This document shows, in pieces, positions 62,346-64,000 of a stretch of DNA of 64,000 bases. A program made the translations under genes and the position numbers. The stretch lies in contig NZ_RCNS01000003.1 in assembly GCF_009725995.1 (NCBI RefSeq), forward strand, positions 1,185,130 to 1,249,129, given 5' to 3'. Origin of the DNA: Zobellia laminariae. Lineage in GTDB: Bacteria > Bacteroidota > Bacteroidia > Flavobacteriales > Flavobacteriaceae. A model generated the notes under the pieces. It searched no databases. It was not told the origin of the DNA and saw nothing but the letters and a program-made list of their open reading frames with translations. The stretch's first letter is position 1; every line of letters starts with the position of its first letter.

Positions 62346-62435
62346 TTTAAAATATTTTAGAAGTCAACAAAAAGAATTTATTTTTAAACAAATCATCACT
62401 TTCAAAAAACGTGGTTTTAAACCCTGAAACATCTT

Positions 62436-62675
62436 ATGGCATCTGACAACGACATACCCGAAGGTCAACCTAATAACCCGCTACATGGGGTTAAACTGGT
62501 TGATATTCTAGAAAAACTAACGGAAAAATACACTTGGGAAGAATTGGCAGACCGCATAAACATCAATTGCTTTAAAAGCAATCCTACGATAAAGTCATCG
62601 CTTAAATTTTTAAGACGTACGCCATGGGCAAGAACCAAAGTAGAACAGCTATATTTAAGATCTTTTCATAAATAG
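62436..62675 (+). CDS. VF530 family DNA-binding protein (DUF2132)
   Basis: A 79-aa protein. It matches the small VF530/DUF2132 family closely: [37 protein letters not shown] and [19 protein letters not shown]. The fold is a small helical domain that has been reported to bind DNA; its cellular job is unknown. It is followed by trmL after 8 bases, so the two are in one operon. Confidence 0.92.
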   Translation: MASDNDIPEGQPNNPLHGVKLVDILEKLTEKYTWEELADRININCFKSNPTIKSSLKFLRRTPWARTKVEQLYLRSFHK

Positions 62676-62683
62676 ATAATTGT

Positions 62684-63136
62684 ATGCCCTTTAACATTGT
62701 ACTTGTAGAGCCAGAAATACCCAACAACACCGGAAATATTGGCAGATTGGCACTTGCGTCAGGCTCTACGCTTCATTTAATAAAGCCATTTGGTTTTGAA
62801 TTGGATGACAAACGCGTAAAGAGAGCTGGTCTTGATTATTGGCAACACCTTGATTTGCGTATTTATGATAGTCTAGACGACTTTTTGTCGCAACATGGCA
62901 GCAAGAACTTAGTATTCTTTTCCAGCCATGGCACAAAGAACCATTGGTCCATACCTTTTGAAGACGGCCAATTTCTTGTTTTCGGTAAAGAATCGGTTGG
63001 ATTGCCTTCCTCCCTACTCACCTCTTACAAAAATGACTTATATAAAATTCCATTGTATAGTGAACACGTGCGCAGTTTAAACTTGGCTAACGCCGTTGGC
63101 ATTGCGGTTTATGAAGGCCTAAAACACATACAATAA
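62684..63136 (+). CDS. trmL: tRNA (cytidine/uridine(34)-2'-O)-methyltransferase
   Basis: A 150-aa SPOUT methyltransferase of TrmL length, with no extra RNA-binding domain. Motifs: NIVLVEPEIPNNTGNIGRLA, KRAGLDYW (Arg and Tyr of the active site), LVFGKESVGLP and IPLYSEHVRSLNLANAVGIA. It methylates the 2'-O of the wobble base of certain leucine tRNAs. It is cotranscribed with the VF530-type gene. Confidence 0.95.
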   Translation: MPFNIVLVEPEIPNNTGNIGRLALASGSTLHLIKPFGFELDDKRVKRAGLDYWQHLDLRIYDSLDDFLSQHGSKNLVFFSSHGTKNHWSIPFEDGQFLVFGKESVGLPSSLLTSYKNDLYKIPLYSEHVRSLNLANAVGIAVYEGLKHIQ

Positions 63137-63199
63137 AAAAAGACTGCTCGCTGGGGTACTGGTACATAATTCACCACTTGGAAAAGTGTTAAAACCTAA

Positions 63200-64000
<801 letters not shown>

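Overview
The window is a gene-dense stretch of a low-GC chromosome from a member of the Flavobacteriaceae (Bacteroidota), most likely a marine one. The evidence is consistent across the window. Promoters carry the TAnnTTTG -7 element of this phylum. The primary sigma factor is the short form (287 aa). Gliding/type IX secretion (T9SS) genes are present (Plug, PorT, two cargo with the CHU_C-type C-terminus). There is a lipoprotein TamL, a sodium-pumping NADH dehydrogenase (Nqr), and an AccD without zinc-finger cysteines. No tRNA, rRNA, insertion sequence, prophage or CRISPR array was seen. Genus cannot be fixed from the sequence alone.

Layout. 0-8 kb: kynureninase 5' end, a GNAT acetyltransferase, an O-methyltransferase, a tatA-PAP2 pair, and a minus-strand group of an M1 aminopeptidase, a DUF6702-like protein and three tandem paralogues made of a carboxypeptidase-regulatory-like domain plus a TonB-box-like LDEVVV motif but no barrel. 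8-23.3 kb: the accessory heart of the window, two adjacent plus-strand loci for giant exported fibre-like proteins. Locus 1 is a 1282-aa fibre protein followed by a T9SS type-B cargo. Locus 2 is a repeat giant (about 2144 codons, interrupted by an in-frame TGA), two smaller proteins with a related N-terminal module, and a second paralogous T9SS cargo. 23.5-30.5 kb: M15 and M48 peptidases, a 55-aa membrane protein, an ankyrin protein, gpmI, map, a methyltransferase and apbE. 30.5-37.1 kb: the nqrABCDEF operon, with apbE and a small cytosolic protein downstream. 37.2-50.9 kb: T9SS Plug, a DUF3667 protein, apaG, pruA, a DinB-like protein, rsmG, a fatty acid desaturase, an aminotransferase, trkH-trkA, ubiE and porT. 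50.9-64 kb: a SpoU-family RNA methyltransferase, tamL, fbaA, accD, a lipoprotein, a frameshifted DUF302 gene, rpsO-pnp, rpoD, a VF530-type gene, trmL and the 5' part of an adenosine deaminase gene.

How parts may work together. Nqr needs covalently bound FMN, and apbE directly downstream supplies the transferase. PorT and Plug belong to the T9SS, which would export the two type-B cargo encoded with the fibre proteins. The fibre giants carry Sec-type signal peptides but no recognisable T9SS C-terminal domain, so each fibre-plus-cargo locus may be a two-partner surface appendage or adhesin (inference). TatA and an M15 peptidase with a twin-arginine leader both occur here.

Several apparent TTG starts fall inside TAnnTTTG promoter elements, so starts were moved to the downstream ATG. 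Two genes look damaged: the repeat giant (in-frame TGA at 18326) and the DUF302 gene (one-base frameshift near 57947).
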